Origin: Nocardioides alpinus
Lineage (GTDB): Bacteria > Actinomycetota > Actinomycetes > Propionibacteriales > Nocardioidaceae
Assembly (NCBI RefSeq): GCF_900112035.1
Contig: NZ_FOKC01000004.1
Location: 62,001 to 126,000, forward strand
Direction of reading: 5' to 3'
Length of the DNA stretch: 64,000 nucleotides
A program made the position numbers and the translations under genes. A model generated the notes under the pieces. The model searched no databases, had not been told where the DNA came from, and was given only the letters and a program-made list of their open reading frames with translations. Shown one piece after another: positions 15,545 to 25,600 of this stretch; position 1 is the stretch's first letter; the number at the start of each line of letters is the position of its first letter.

Positions 15545-16153
15545 TCACTTCTTGGAGTAGTACTCCACGATGAGCTGCTCCTGGACCGGGACGTCGATCT
15601 GGGCCCGGATCGGAACCTGGTGGACGAGGATGCGCATCCGGCTGGGGATGGCCTCGAGCCACGCAGGAACGTGGCGCTCGCCGTGGGTCTCGCGAGCCAC
15701 GATGAGCGGCGTCAGCTCGAGCGACTTCTCGCGCACGTCGATGATGTCGTGGTCGCTGACCTGGAAGGACGGGATGTCGACCTTCTTGCCGTTGACCAGG
15801 AAGTGGCCGTGCACGACGAGCTGGCGGGCCTGGCGACGCGTACGCGCGAAACCGGCGCGGTAGACGACGTTGTCGAGGCGGCACTCGAGGAGCTGCAGCA
15901 GGTTGTCACCGGTCTTGCCCTGGCGACGGCTGGCTTCCTTGTAGTAGCGGACGAACTGCTTCTCCATCACGCCGTAGGTGAAACGAGCCTTCTGCTTCTC
16001 GCGGAGCTGCAGCAGGTACTCGGACTCCTTGATGCGACCGCGGCCGTGCTGGCCGGGAGCGTAGGGACGCTTCTCGAAGGCGGCGTCGCCGCCGACGAGG
16101 TCGACACCGAGACGGCGCGACTTGCGGGTCATGGGGCCGGTGTAGCGGGCCAT
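15545..16153 (-). CDS. rpsD: 30S ribosomal protein S4
   Basis: 202 residues. This is the zinc-free form: the N-terminus MARYTGPMTRKSRRLGVDL lacks the four-Cys cluster of C+ S4 proteins. The S4 RNA-binding domain (about 95-155) contains LDNVVYRAGFARTRRQARQL and VNGKKVDIPSF. S4 nucleates 30S assembly on the 16S 5' domain and represses its own operon in some bacteria. It is followed by rpoA after an 86-nt gap with a hairpin. Confidence 0.98.
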   Translation of the reverse strand: MARYTGPMTRKSRRLGVDLVGGDAAFEKRPYAPGQHGRGRIKESEYLLQLREKQKARFTYGVMEKQFVRYYKEASRRQGKTGDNLLQLLECRLDNVVYRAGFARTRRQARQLVVHGHFLVNGKKVDIPSFQVSDHDIIDVREKSLELTPLIVARETHGERHVPAWLEAIPSRMRILVHQVPIRAQIDVPVQEQLIVEYYSKK

Positions 16154-16179
16154 GTCAGTCTCTCTTTCTCAGTCTCGGG

Positions 16180-16575
16180 TCAGACGCGGCGGCGCTTGGG
16201 AGGCCGGCATCCGTTGTGGGGGGTGGGCGTGACGTCCTGGATGGTGCCGACCTCGAGGCCGATGGCACCCAGCGAACGGATCGCGGTCTCGCGGCCCGAC
16301 CCCGGACCCTTGACGAAGACGTCGATCTTCTTCATGCCGTGGTCCATGGCGCGACGGCCGGCGGCCTCCGCAGCCATCTGCGCGGCGAAGGGGGTGGACT
16401 TGCGCGAGCCCTTGAAGCCGACGGTGCCGGCAGAGGCCCACGAGATCACGGCGCCCGTGGGGTCCGTGATGGTGACGATGGTGTTGTTGAACGTGCTCTT
16501 GATGTGGGCTTCGCCCTGAGCGACGTTCTTCTTCTCCTTGCGGCGGACCTTGGTCGCGCGGCTCTTGGGAGGCAT
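16180..16575 (-). CDS. rpsK: 30S ribosomal protein S11
   Basis: 131 residues. The basic N-terminus leads into [20 protein letters not shown] (about residues 22-41), and the protein ends in [18 protein letters not shown], the conserved S11 C-terminus. S11 forms part of the platform near the mRNA exit and E site. It lies between rpsM and rpsD in the alpha operon. Confidence 0.98.
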   Translation of the reverse strand: MPPKSRATKVRRKEKKNVAQGEAHIKSTFNNTIVTITDPTGAVISWASAGTVGFKGSRKSTPFAAQMAAEAAGRRAMDHGMKKIDVFVKGPGSGRETAIRSLGAIGLEVGTIQDVTPTPHNGCRPPKRRRV

Positions 16576-16657
16576 TCACTAACTCCTGATGAGGTCTGGT
16601 CTGGAAGCTTGCGGAGGGACTGAGGTGATCAGCGCTGAACCCGAGGGGGGGCGCAGA

Positions 16658-17032
16658 TCACTTCGCCTTCTTCTTGCCGGCAACGGTGCGCTTGGGGCCC
16701 TTGCGGGTGCGCGCATTGGTCTTGGTGCGCTGACCGCGGACCGGGAGGCCCATGCGGTGGCGGCGACCCTGGTAGCTGCCGATCTCGATCTTGCGGCGGA
16801 TGTCCGCCTGGACCTCACGTCGGAGGTCACCCTCGATCTTGAAGTTGGCTTCGATCTCGTCACGAAGCTTGACCAGCTCCTCGTCACCGAGCGTGTGGAC
16901 CCGAGCGTTCGGGTCGACGCCGGTGGCAGCCAGGAGCTGCTGGGAGCGGGTACGGCCGATGCCGTAGATGTAGGTGAGCGCGATCTCGATGCGCTTGTCG
17001 CGCGGGAGGTCGACACCAACGAGGCGTGCCAT
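16658..17032 (-). CDS. rpsM: 30S ribosomal protein S13
   Basis: 124 residues. The helix-two-turn-helix region reads [20 protein letters not shown] (about 20-39), followed by [14 protein letters not shown] and the RNA-binding tail [18 protein letters not shown] ending in KKKAK. S13 in the 30S head contacts P-site tRNA and the B1 bridges. The ATG at 17032 ([10 protein letters not shown]) is the conserved start; an upstream in-frame extension has no family support. A 252-nt gap with two hairpins separates it from rpmJ. Confidence 0.97.
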   Translation of the reverse strand: MARLVGVDLPRDKRIEIALTYIYGIGRTRSQQLLAATGVDPNARVHTLGDEELVKLRDEIEANFKIEGDLRREVQADIRRKIEIGSYQGRRHRMGLPVRGQRTKTNARTRKGPKRTVAGKKKAK

Positions 17033-17210
17033 GTGGCGATTCCTTGTCTGTTCTTGCCTTGGTTTCTGGTCGTGTCGCGTCTCATCCCGCCTCGGGTGAG
17101 CTCCGGCCAAAGCGCCGGAGGTGATTTCGGTCAGGGAGTCCGGGGACTCACGGCCTAGCGATCACGTTGTGTGTAGTTGTGTTGCTGTTCGGTCCTGCTG
17201 AGGTCCAAGC

Positions 17211-17227
17211 CCGCTTGCCGCAAGCGG
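17211..17227. other. Short hairpin in the rpmJ-rpsM gap
   Basis: CCGCTTG-CCG-CAAGCGG, a perfect 7-bp stem with a 3-nt loop. It lies next to a larger stem at 17243-17279. Confidence 0.55.
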
Positions 17228-17242
17228 CTGCGCGGCTCGCTC

Positions 17243-17279
17243 GGTCGCTGTGCCCGGGCTCCGCCCGGTCTCAGCGACC
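17243..17279. other. Long hairpin in the rpmJ-rpsM gap
   Basis: GGTCGCTG/CAGCGACC outer arms enclose CCCGGGC/GCCCGG. With the neighbouring stem it makes this the most structured intergenic gap of the alpha operon. It could attenuate readthrough into rpsM or be a dispersed intergenic repeat. Confidence 0.6.
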
Positions 17280-17284
17280 TCACA

Positions 17285-17398
17285 TCACCCTTGCCGCTGC
17301 TTGTGGCGGGGGTTCTCGCAGATGACCATGACGCGTCCGTGACGGCGGATGACCTTGCACTTGTCACAGATGGCCTTGACGCTGGGGTTGACCTTCAT
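17285..17398 (-). CDS. rpmJ: 50S ribosomal protein L36 (zinc-binding form)
   Basis: 37 residues, the usual length. It begins [20 protein letters not shown] and ends [12 protein letters not shown]. The zinc ligands Cys11, Cys14, Cys27 and His32 are all present (the C+ form). L36 is the smallest large-subunit protein and stabilises 23S rRNA near the GTPase centre. It lies between infA and rpsM as in most bacteria. A zinc-free paralog, if any, is outside this window. Confidence 0.95.
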   Translation of the reverse strand: MKVNPSVKAICDKCKVIRRHGRVMVICENPRHKQRQG

Positions 17399-17480
17399 GT
17401 CAACGCCTTTCTTGCTACGTAGCGAGGCTCGCTACTCGGCTGGCTGCTTGCGCAGATGGTGATCTCGCAAGCTCGATCAC

Positions 17481-17702
17481 TTACTTGTAGCGGTAGACGA
17501 TCCGACCTCGCGTGAGGTCGTACGGCGAGAGCTCCACCACGACCCGGTCCTCGGGGAGGATCCGGATGTAGTGCTGGCGCATCTTGCCGCTGATGTGGGC
17601 GAGCACCTTGTGCCCGTTGGCCAGCTCCACGCGGAACATGGCGTTGGGAAGGGCCTCCACGACGGTGCCCTCGATCTCGATCACGCCTTCTTTCTTCGGC
17701 AT
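17481..17702 (-). CDS. infA: Translation initiation factor IF-1
   Basis: 73 residues forming one S1-like OB fold: [20 protein letters not shown], then [19 protein letters not shown] and [21 protein letters not shown]-1 blocks the A site during 30S initiation. The ATG at 17702 with GGAGG 4 nt upstream is the conserved start. It is the first gene of the alpha operon, preceded by about 220 nt of non-coding leader/promoter sequence. Confidence 0.97.
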   Translation of the reverse strand: MPKKEGVIEIEGTVVEALPNAMFRVELANGHKVLAHISGKMRQHYIRILPEDRVVVELSPYDLTRGRIVYRYK

Positions 17703-17922
17703 GTCCTCCACAATCTGTTGCAGTGCTGTTTGATGATGCTCGTTGTCTACCGTCGACCCGGGAACCGCCCGGCACCCGCGAGCGGGAGTCCGGTGGACCT
17801 CGTGAGCGGCTCCGGAGAACCTCTTCCCGGGCACGCGCGCGGAATCGTTCAGAACGAGATCGCACGAGGTCCGGGCAGCCGCGAGGCGCCACGAAACACA
17901 GCCCACGTTGGGCCGACGCACC

Positions 17923-17953
17923 AGTTTAGTCAGGCGCCCTGCGAGAACGCCAA
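17923..17953 (-). promoter_or_regulatory. Candidate promoter of the infA (alpha) operon
   Basis: Reading leftward, TTGGCG (17948-17953) and TAAACT (17923-17928) could serve as -35 and -10, but the 19-bp spacer is long. It would overlap the 3' end of the transglutaminase-like gene and give a leader of about 215 nt before infA. Confidence 0.35.
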
Positions 17954-20388
17954 TCAGCGAGCGTGCGCAGGCGGCTCTTCAGGCCCCTCGTCCGCCCCGT
18001 GTCGGCGGCAGCCTCCCGAGGTGCGCCGTCGGGTGCTGCGGACGTACGTCGGGGACGTACGCCGAGGGACCTGAGGCTGATCGCGGCCCGCAGCCGTTGC
18101 CAGCGACCCACCTCGCCCGACATCGCCCTGCGCTCGGCGTCGACGAGCTCCCAGTAGGACGTCGCGGCGGCCTTCTCGGGCACGTGGGGCCCGAAGACGA
18201 AGCTGTCCGCGCGACGCGCCAGCGGTCCGGCCTGGCCGGAGACGATGCCCAGCGACTGCTCGCGGCGGGTCACCGTCGGCCCGAGTGGGACGACCTGGCC
18301 CAGGTCGCGGGCGTGGTCGACCAGCTCGCGCCAGGCCCCGACGAACCGGGCGGAGGGCGAGTCGGCGCTCCGGCGGCGGTGCCGGCGCCACGCCTTGAGC
18401 CCCACCACTGCGCCGAGCAGCAGTGCGACCAGGAGCAGTGGGCCGCCGACGTAGGTCAGCACGACGCCGATCCAGGCGGGGAGGCCGGGGATCAGCCCGT
18501 CCTCCTGCTCGTCGGACTTCTTGCGCGTCGCCTTGCGCTCCTTGAGGTCCGCGTCGCTCTGCTCCCCCGCGTCGGACGGCGGGGGGATCGGGTTGGGCGG
18601 AGGGATGACGGTGCCGGACATCGGCGTGTTGGTCTCGGGGACCTGGTCGGCAGGCGGCGTCATGGACATGAAGGACTCGGTCGGCAGCGTCCGCCACGAC
18701 CCGTCGGCCGCGCGCAGCTCGACCCAGGCCGAGACGTCCTTGCCGGTGACCCGACCGCCCTCGGGCACGACGGCGCCGAGGACGACCCGTGCGGGCACGC
18801 CGATGTCGTTGGCGATGAGCGCCATGGTCGCGGCGTACTGCTCGTCGTTGCCGACGATCTGCGGGGCGTTGACGAACTCGTCGGAGAGCCGCCACACGCT
18901 GTGACCGGCGACGTAGATCCGCTCCGTGCGGCCGATTCCGTCGGAGTACTTGCCCTGGGAGCGGAGGTGCTCGGCGGCGGCGAGGACCCGGTCCATCGGG
19001 TCGGTGCCGGCCTGCTCGGTCCACTTCTCCGTCGGGCCCTGGATGAAGCTCGCGCCGGGCGGGAGGGCCGTGGTCTCGGCCGACCCCACGGTCTCGGCGG
19101 TGAGGGCGTCGTCGGGCTGCACGGCCGTGAACGAGTAGCGGTCGCCGGGCGCCATGCCGCTGGGCACGACGGCGGTGGAGGTCGCGAGGTTGTAGCGGAA
19201 GACCTCGGCCTTGGCCCGCGGGTCGCCGGTCTCGAACGCCATCGACTGCAGGGCGCCGACCGTGGGCAGCCAGACGCCCTTCCAACCCTCGCCGAGAGTG
19301 ACCGTGACGTCGACCTCGTCGCCCTCCACCGGGTTGTCGATGGTGGACGACACGCGCTGGAAGGAGTCGTCGGCCGGGCCGGGCAGGGCGTTGTCGCTGG
19401 CTCCCCACACCATGCCGTCGTAGCGGTCCATGGTGGCGAAGCGGATCCGCGTGCCGGTGTCGACACCTTCGACGTCGAGGAGCGTCTTGTCGTAGACGTT
19501 GGTGGAGTTGGTGGTGCCCTTGAGGTCGACGTACGTGCGGAAGCCTGCGAGCGGCGAGGGGTAGCGACCGATGTCGAAGGGCGGCTCGACCCAGTTGCGG
19601 GCCACGGCCCGCTCGTCGTCGTCGTTGCCGACCAGGGCGCTCGCGGGGAACGCGACGCCGGCGGCGAGCGCCAGCATCACGACGGCGCCGGCGCCCCGGA
19701 CGTACGACGTGGTGCCGCCGTGCACCGCGGCGCTCGCCCGGTGGGCCCGGATCGCGAGCCAGGCCAGCGCCAGGGCGGCGAAGACCGACCCCTGGAGGAG
19801 CAGCGACTGGGGGTGACGCACACCGAGCACGATGGCCCCGGACAGCACGGCCGTCATGCCGAGGACGGGGAGGACGGCGGCGAGCCAGGGACGGCGTACG
19901 GGAAGGTGCGCCAGGCCCATGCCGACGAGACCGGCCAGCAGACCGGCGAGCCACGGCAGCACCAGCAGCGGGCCGTCGCCGTCGATCGGCGGCAGCGTGG
20001 TCAGCAGGTCCTTCCAGCCGAAGACCGCCTGGTCGGCCACGCGCGCGAGCGTCGACGCACCCGGCAGGACCGACGTGTCGCCCAGCGAGCGCAGGCACAG
20101 GGGGCCGCCGAGCACGAAGAACACGACCACGCAGATCACGACGGCCGAGATGATCGGCCACCCGGCGGCACGGGTGAGATGGGTGACCACCACCGCGATG
20201 AGGGCACCGAGCAGCCCGACCACGAGATAGGTCGACCCGGTGAAGGAGGTGCCGAAGGCGCTGAGCGCGATGCCGGCCAGGGCGAGCGTGAAGCCGATGT
20301 CGATCCAGGAGTGGCGGTCCGGGAGCAGCGCGTGCGAGCGGACGCGCGTACGGGTGCCGGTCGCCGACGCGTGAGCCGCGCGCTTCAC
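17926..20388 (-). CDS. TgpA-type transglutaminase-like membrane protein with a replaced catalytic triad
   Basis: 820 residues. The first about 250 form roughly seven hydrophobic helices (DUF3488/TgpA-like), then a large external region carries the transglutaminase-like fold (about 510-580). One more helix (about 650-675) and a basic cytoplasmic tail follow. In active enzymes Cys, His and Asp lie in (G/F)CExFA, HAWxEV and DPT contexts. The matching segments here read [29 protein letters not shown] and RTLPTES, so Cys, His and Asp have become Asp, Ser and Leu. Catalysis is therefore unlikely and a structural or binding role is inferred. The start is GTG at 20388, overlapping the DUF58 stop (GTGA). 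It is last in the giant protein-MoxR-DUF58 operon. Confidence 0.87.
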   Translation of the reverse strand: MKRAAHASATGTRTRVRSHALLPDRHSWIDIGFTLALAGIALSAFGTSFTGSTYLVVGLLGALIAVVVTHLTRAAGWPIISAVVICVVVFFVLGGPLCLRSLGDTSVLPGASTLARVADQAVFGWKDLLTTLPPIDGDGPLLVLPWLAGLLAGLVGMGLAHLPVRRPWLAAVLPVLGMTAVLSGAIVLGVRHPQSLLLQGSVFAALALAWLAIRAHRASAAVHGGTTSYVRGAGAVVMLALAAGVAFPASALVGNDDDERAVARNWVEPPFDIGRYPSPLAGFRTYVDLKGTTNSTNVYDKTLLDVEGVDTGTRIRFATMDRYDGMVWGASDNALPGPADDSFQRVSSTIDNPVEGDEVDVTVTLGEGWKGVWLPTVGALQSMAFETGDPRAKAEVFRYNLATSTAVVPSGMAPGDRYSFTAVQPDDALTAETVGSAETTALPPGASFIQGPTEKWTEQAGTDPMDRVLAAAEHLRSQGKYSDGIGRTERIYVAGHSVWRLSDEFVNAPQIVGNDEQYAATMALIANDIGVPARVVLGAVVPEGGRVTGKDVSAWVELRAADGSWRTLPTESFMSMTPPADQVPETNTPMSGTVIPPPNPIPPPSDAGEQSDADLKERKATRKKSDEQEDGLIPGLPAWIGVVLTYVGGPLLLVALLLGAVVGLKAWRRHRRRSADSPSARFVGAWRELVDHARDLGQVVPLGPTVTRREQSLGIVSGQAGPLARRADSFVFGPHVPEKAAATSYWELVDAERRAMSGEVGRWQRLRAAISLRSLGVRPRRTSAAPDGAPREAAADTGRTRGLKSRLRTLADWRSRRAPD

Positions 20389-21581
20389 TTCACGCTCCAG
20401 CGGAGGAGGGCGCCGAGGTCTTCCTTGGAGGCGAGGTGCAGGACGGCGAGTCCGCCGGTCTCGGTGACGCGACTCTTGCCCTCGGGGTCGACGACGATGC
20501 CGAAGCGACGGACCTCGGGCGGGAAGGCCGCGGCCGAGCGGAGGATGTCGGTGAACTCGCTCCGGTTGCCGCCGACGAAGAACGCGAGGCTGGTGTCGGG
20601 AGCCAGGGTGCTCGCCTGGCGTCCGGACTCGACGAGGCCGCGGTGGCCGAAGTCGGCGCGGCACACCGCATCGAGTGCGAGGTAGCCGTCGGAGCCGGTG
20701 GAGGCGTGCGAGCCGCAGACGAAGGACACGTCGAACTCGTCCAGCACGGCACGTACGGCGATCGAGGCCGCGACCGCCATCGCGGTCTCGAAGTCCTCCG
20801 GGTCACCCCAGGCCGAGAGCCGGTCGTCCACGATGATCGTGGCGTGGCTGCGGCGGGTGTCGAGGTACTGGCGCACGAGCAGCGCGGACTCACCGCTGGA
20901 GGCCATCACCTTCGCCGACGACCGCCAGTGGATGTGGCGCAGGTCGTCGCCCGGGACGTACTCCCGCAGGGCGTGGAAGGCCAGGTCGCTCTGGCTGACG
21001 GCGTCGGTGGAGACACCCTCGAGGTCGCGCATCAGGCCGGCACCGAGGGACTCCATCGGCACCAGGTGCGGACGGACCAGCACCTCGCGCACGGGCGTCC
21101 ACACCACGTCGCGCGAGAAGATGCCGACGGGGTCTCCCCGGCGGGTCATCGCAGGCCCCACCGAGATCACGCCGCGACGCTCGGTGCGGATCGTGAAGGA
21201 CTCCTCGTGGGTCGCACCGGGAGCCAGCGAGCTGATGCCGTAGCGGTGGATCGCGGAGCCGACCGGCACCTCGAGCGTGGTCGGGACCAGCCGTGAGGAG
21301 GCCCGGTTGACGACCAGCACGCCGGCCGCGACCGACTCCCCCGCCGCCACCCGCTCCGGCTGGAGGACCAGGTCGACCGAGACCGAGGTGCGGCCGAGGA
21401 GGAACGGCAGCGCGAGCGCGATGAGCGCCAGGCACGCCATGCCCAGGACGGCCAGCTCACGCCAGAGCGTGAACGTGGCCACCACGAGCGCTCCCATGCC
21501 AAGCATGAGGACCAACCAGCCGATCGGCTTGATGACCTCGAGCGCCTGGTTCAACCTCCCCCGGAATCCGTGTGGGCTCAT
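20385..21581 (-). CDS. DUF58 domain protein with two N-terminal membrane helices
   Basis: 398 residues. Two hydrophobic helices lie at about 19-60 (IGWLVLMLGMGALVVATF; VLGMACLALIALALPFLLG). The DUF58 signature YVPGDDLRHIHWRSSAK falls near residue 208, and the following VWA-like segment holds ATIIVDDRLSAWGD. DUF58 proteins are almost always encoded next to MoxR ATPases, as here, and are thought to work with them in maturing or assembling envelope proteins. The start is ATG at 21581, 7 nt after the MoxR stop; its end overlaps the transglutaminase-like gene. Confidence 0.92.
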   Translation of the reverse strand: MSPHGFRGRLNQALEVIKPIGWLVLMLGMGALVVATFTLWRELAVLGMACLALIALALPFLLGRTSVSVDLVLQPERVAAGESVAAGVLVVNRASSRLVPTTLEVPVGSAIHRYGISSLAPGATHEESFTIRTERRGVISVGPAMTRRGDPVGIFSRDVVWTPVREVLVRPHLVPMESLGAGLMRDLEGVSTDAVSQSDLAFHALREYVPGDDLRHIHWRSSAKVMASSGESALLVRQYLDTRRSHATIIVDDRLSAWGDPEDFETAMAVAASIAVRAVLDEFDVSFVCGSHASTGSDGYLALDAVCRADFGHRGLVESGRQASTLAPDTSLAFFVGGNRSEFTDILRSAAAFPPEVRRFGIVVDPEGKSRVTETGGLAVLHLASKEDLGALLRWSVK

Positions 21582-21588
21582 CGCAGGC

Positions 21589-22560
21589 TCAGGCTCCTAC
21601 GCGGTCGGTCGGCGGTGCCACGGAGTCGAGCAGGCGCGAGATCACGGTCTGCACGTCAACGCCGCTGAACTGTGCCTCGGCGTCGAGGAGCAGGCGGTGC
21701 GAGAGCACCGGCTCGGCGAGGTCCTTGATGTCGTCGGGGACCACGTGGTCGCGGCCGTCGGCGCAGGCCCAGGTCTTGGCGACGCGGACCAGCGCCAGGC
21801 AGCCGCGCGGCGACAGACCGAGCTTGACGTGCGGCTGGCGACGCGACTCCTCGGCCAGCTCGGCGACGTAGCCGATCACGGCCGGGTCGACGTACACCTG
21901 GTCGGCGAGGCCGCTCATCTGCGCGATGGTGGCGGCGGTGATCACCGGGGTGACCAGTCCGGCGCGGTCGCGGACGGCGGCGTTGTTGAGCAGCTCGACG
22001 GTGGCCTGGCGGTCGGGGTAGCCGACCGAGGTCTTCATGAGGAAGCGGTCGAGCTGCGCCTCGGGCAGGCGGTAGGTGCCGGCCTGCTCGATCGGGTTCT
22101 GGGTGGCGATCACCAGGAAAGGCTTGCCGACCGGGTGCGCGACACCGTCGACGGTGACCCGCCCCTCCTCCATGACCTCGAGCAGGGCCGACTGGGTCTT
22201 CGGCGAGGCACGGTTGATCTCGTCGGCCAGCACGATGGTGTGGAAGATCGGGCCGGGGTGGAACTCGAAGGTGCCCTTGTGCTGGTCGTAGACGGTGACG
22301 CCGGTGACGTCGGAGGGCAGCAGGTCGGGCGTGAACTGGATGCGGGCGTGGCTGCCCTGCACGGTGTTGGCCAGGGCACGCGCCAGCATCGTCTTGCCGG
22401 TGCCGGGGAAGTCCTCGATGAGGACGTGCCCCTCGGAGAGCAGGCAGGTCAGCGCCAGCCGTACGACGTGGCGCTTGCCGAGGACGGCCTTCTCCATGTT
22501 GTCGGTGAGCTGGTCGAAGGTGGACCTGAACCACTCGGCCTGTTCGTGGCTGATCGTCAA
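21589..22560 (-). CDS. MoxR-family AAA+ ATPase
   Basis: 323 residues. Walker A is FPGTGKTMLARALANTV (about 50-66), Walker B is IVLADEINRASPKTQ (about 110), sensor 1 lies in LVIATQNPIEQAGTYRLPEA and the arginine finger region in QLDRFLMK. The C-terminal lid domain (AAA_lid_2) follows. MoxR proteins act as chaperone-like ATPases that activate partner complexes containing VWA/DUF58 proteins. The best-placed start is TTG at 22560 (LTISHEQAEW), 8 nt after AGGAG; an ATG at residue 21 would remove a conserved helix. It lies 56 nt after the giant surface protein gene in the same operon. Confidence 0.92.
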   Translation of the reverse strand: MTISHEQAEWFRSTFDQLTDNMEKAVLGKRHVVRLALTCLLSEGHVLIEDFPGTGKTMLARALANTVQGSHARIQFTPDLLPSDVTGVTVYDQHKGTFEFHPGPIFHTIVLADEINRASPKTQSALLEVMEEGRVTVDGVAHPVGKPFLVIATQNPIEQAGTYRLPEAQLDRFLMKTSVGYPDRQATVELLNNAAVRDRAGLVTPVITAATIAQMSGLADQVYVDPAVIGYVAELAEESRRQPHVKLGLSPRGCLALVRVAKTWACADGRDHVVPDDIKDLAEPVLSHRLLLDAEAQFSGVDVQTVISRLLDSVAPPTDRVGA

Positions 22561-22616
22561 GGGGTGCTCCTGGTGGTGTGGGACGGATCGGTGCGGACCG
22601 CTGGTCCGGCGATCGG

Positions 22617-25600
22617 CTAGGGGAATCCGGTGGTGAACGAGATGGTTCCGTAGCCCCCGCCGAACGAGCAGGAGCCGGAGACGTTCTCGCCCCTCGCGTA
22701 GTAGGCATCGACCTGCCCGGAGAAGTCGCCGTTGCCGGACTTGTCGCGCTTGGGCGGCTGCAGGAGGCCGCCGGGGAACTTGGCGAAGGTGCAGTTCCAG
22801 TTCTGGGCCCGGGCGCCCGCGGCGAAGGTGATGGACAAGGTGGCGTAGGCGCAGGAGACGTCGGTGCACTTGGGATCGGCGGAGCCTGCGCACGCCGGCT
22901 GGTTCTCGGCGTCGTCCTGGCACCCTGCACCACGCCCGATGCCGATCGCCGGGGGCGGCGGTGCGGCTGACGTCGCGGACTCGCGACCGGTGTCCGCGCC
23001 GCGTCCACCCGGCGCGTCGTCGTCGACGGTCACGAAGATCTCCTGGCCCTGCTCGTACTCGTCGGTGCTGACGGCCGGGGTCGTGAAGGTGAAGGCACCC
23101 GGTCCTGAGGGACGGTAGGTCTGGATCGGCATCGCGCTGCTGCCGCTGTTGCGCACCTGGTACTCGACCCGGACCGGGTCGCCGTTGCTCGTGCCGGAGA
23201 TGACCCACTGGATCGACCGGCCGTTGACGATCGGCTCGATCGAGTAGAGCGAGTCGTTGAGCGGTCCGTACGTCTGGACGTTCTGCTGGCCGCTGAGCGT
23301 GCAGCCCGCAGGAGCCTTCTCGTTGCAGACGCGAAGCTGGACGGCGTAGGGCTGCTGGTTGCTCGGCGTGGAGATCCGGGCGCTGTTGGCCCCCGTCTGC
23401 TGGACGGGCGGTCTGACGACCACACCGCCGACGAGGATGTCGACGCGGCTCTCGGTGCCCCGGGAGTCCGGGACGATGTAGCGGACCTCGGCCTCCTGGT
23501 TGTTGCCGGTGGCGGAGACCTGGAAGGTCCCCCAGGCGGCCGGACGCCCGACGGCCTCGATCGGCGTGCCGGCACTCGGCTGGGACCGGTTGCCGGCCTC
23601 GCCCTCGGGCTGGTTGGCCGCGACGACGCTGTAGGTGTAGGTCAGGCCGTCGTAGGGCACGCCCGTGTGCGTGCAGGTCAGGGACGCCAGCCGCTGGCAA
23701 CCGGGCACGGAGCCCGAGGTGACGCCATTGGTGTAGCTGACGGTGTAGACGGTCGGGCCGGGGCCCTCGGGCAGCACCGCCTGCCAGGAGATGCGCAGGT
23801 CGGTCTGGTTGGGACCCGACTCGAGGTCGGTGACGGCCGGGGCCGCCGGCGGCAGGGGGGTGCCGAGCGGTTGCATCTCGATCGAGGACCGGGGCAGGGA
23901 GTAGCCGACGCGGTTCTGTGCCTGGACCGTGAAGACGTAGCGCTCGTTGTTGTTGAGCCCCGTCACCGGGTAGCGGAGCACGTCGCCGCTCACGACCGCC
24001 TCGCCGCCGAGCCAGGTGATCGTGTAGTCGAGGATCTTCGACGTGTTGGTCGGCGGCTTGTCCCAGGCGATCGTGATCGTGCCGTCGCCCCGGTCCTGCA
24101 TCCTGATGTCCTGGACGCGCCCGGGCTTGGTGTCGGCCTGGGCGGAGCGCGACAGTGCACTGAAGTCGCTGGCGCCGACGCGGTTGACCGCCTGCACCCG
24201 GAAGCTGTAGTTGCCGCCGGTCCTGAGCTTGCGGAAGACGCACTCGTTGGTGTCGCAGCGCTGGGTGGCGCCGGTCTTCTCCTCACGGACCACGTAGTGG
24301 AGGATCGGCGCCCCGCCGTCGTCGTCCGGGGGACGCCACGACATCTTGATGGTGCCGATCTCGTCGGAGGTCCGGTAGGGGCGCGGCTCGCCGGGGGGTG
24401 CCGGGGTGCCGATGACCTGGAACTGGATCTGGCCCTCGGCGCGACGCGAGGCGGGCGGGTCGTCGGACGACACGTCGCTGGCGACGAACCTGAACCTGGC
24501 CTGGGCGCCACGCGTGTCCCGGTCGGCGGTGAGGGTGAGGCGGCTCCCCTCGGTGGTGGCACGCACCCCCGGACTACCGATGTTCTGGATGGAGACGAAG
24601 GTGGGAGAGGGCTCGGCGACGCCGGCCTGGAGATAGCTGCGGAGGTCGAAGGTGCGGGTCTGGCCCGCCTCCATGGTGTCGACCCTGATCGGCAGGAGCG
24701 TCGGTGCCGGCGCCTGGGCGAGCCGGAACCGGATCTCCTCGACGTTGCTCTCCCCCGCGCGCACGGTGAGCACTGCCTCGCCGCCCTCGGTGGCGGTGTC
24801 GGCGGCCGTGATCGCGACGACGGAGCCGTCGGGGGTGCCCACGTCGAGGCCGTCGATGCCCTCGCCCCACGCAGCCTCGTAGGACAGCTCGGCGACGTCG
24901 CGCGGGTCGACGGTGAAGACCTTGCAGAAGGTGGCGATGTCGAGGTCGAAGCGCTGGCCCGCCGAGATCGGAACGACGGTCGAGGGGCACTCGAGGTCGG
25001 GGTCGTCGTCACCGACCTGGACCGGGATGGACAGCAGCGCGGTCGCCCCGTCGTCGGTGGTCGAGGTGTCCTCGTTGCCGCTCGCGTCCGTGGCCGTGGT
25101 GACCTCGACGAGGAGCGCCCCGGGACCGCGGAAGCCGTTGGCGGCGGACAGGGCGAACCGGTTGTCACCGTCCGGGCCGACCGAGAGCGGCGAGGGCGAG
25201 GCGGAGTACGAGCGCCGACCCGAGGCGAGCCGCACCCGGGCGCCCTCCGGAGCGGCGATGTAGTCGGCGATCTTGCCGGTCATGCTGCCGCCCGAGTCGA
25301 GCTCGATGAGGGCGTCGGGGAGGACGTAGGGCAAGCCGGTGCCGGTGGGCGGGATGTAGACCGACGCGGCTGCCGACGCGCCGTCGGCGTCGACCACCTC
25401 GAAGGGCAGCACCTTGGGCGCTGCACCGCGGTCGGCGCGGACCTGCGACTCGTCGACGACCGTCGCCGACGGGTCTCCGCTGACGGCGGAGACCCGGAGG
25501 TCCGCAGCGGAGCCGTCCGGGTCGTAGGCGCCCTCGAGGACGTCGACGACGACGCTGCCGCTCTCGTCGGCACGCCCGAAGGCGTCGAACACCACGGGCG

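Noticed and set aside
17908..20685. A 925-codon frame opposite the transglutaminase-like gene
   Set aside because: Asp/Gly/Arg/His-rich shadow without domains. The minus-strand gene has helices and recognisable fold motifs.
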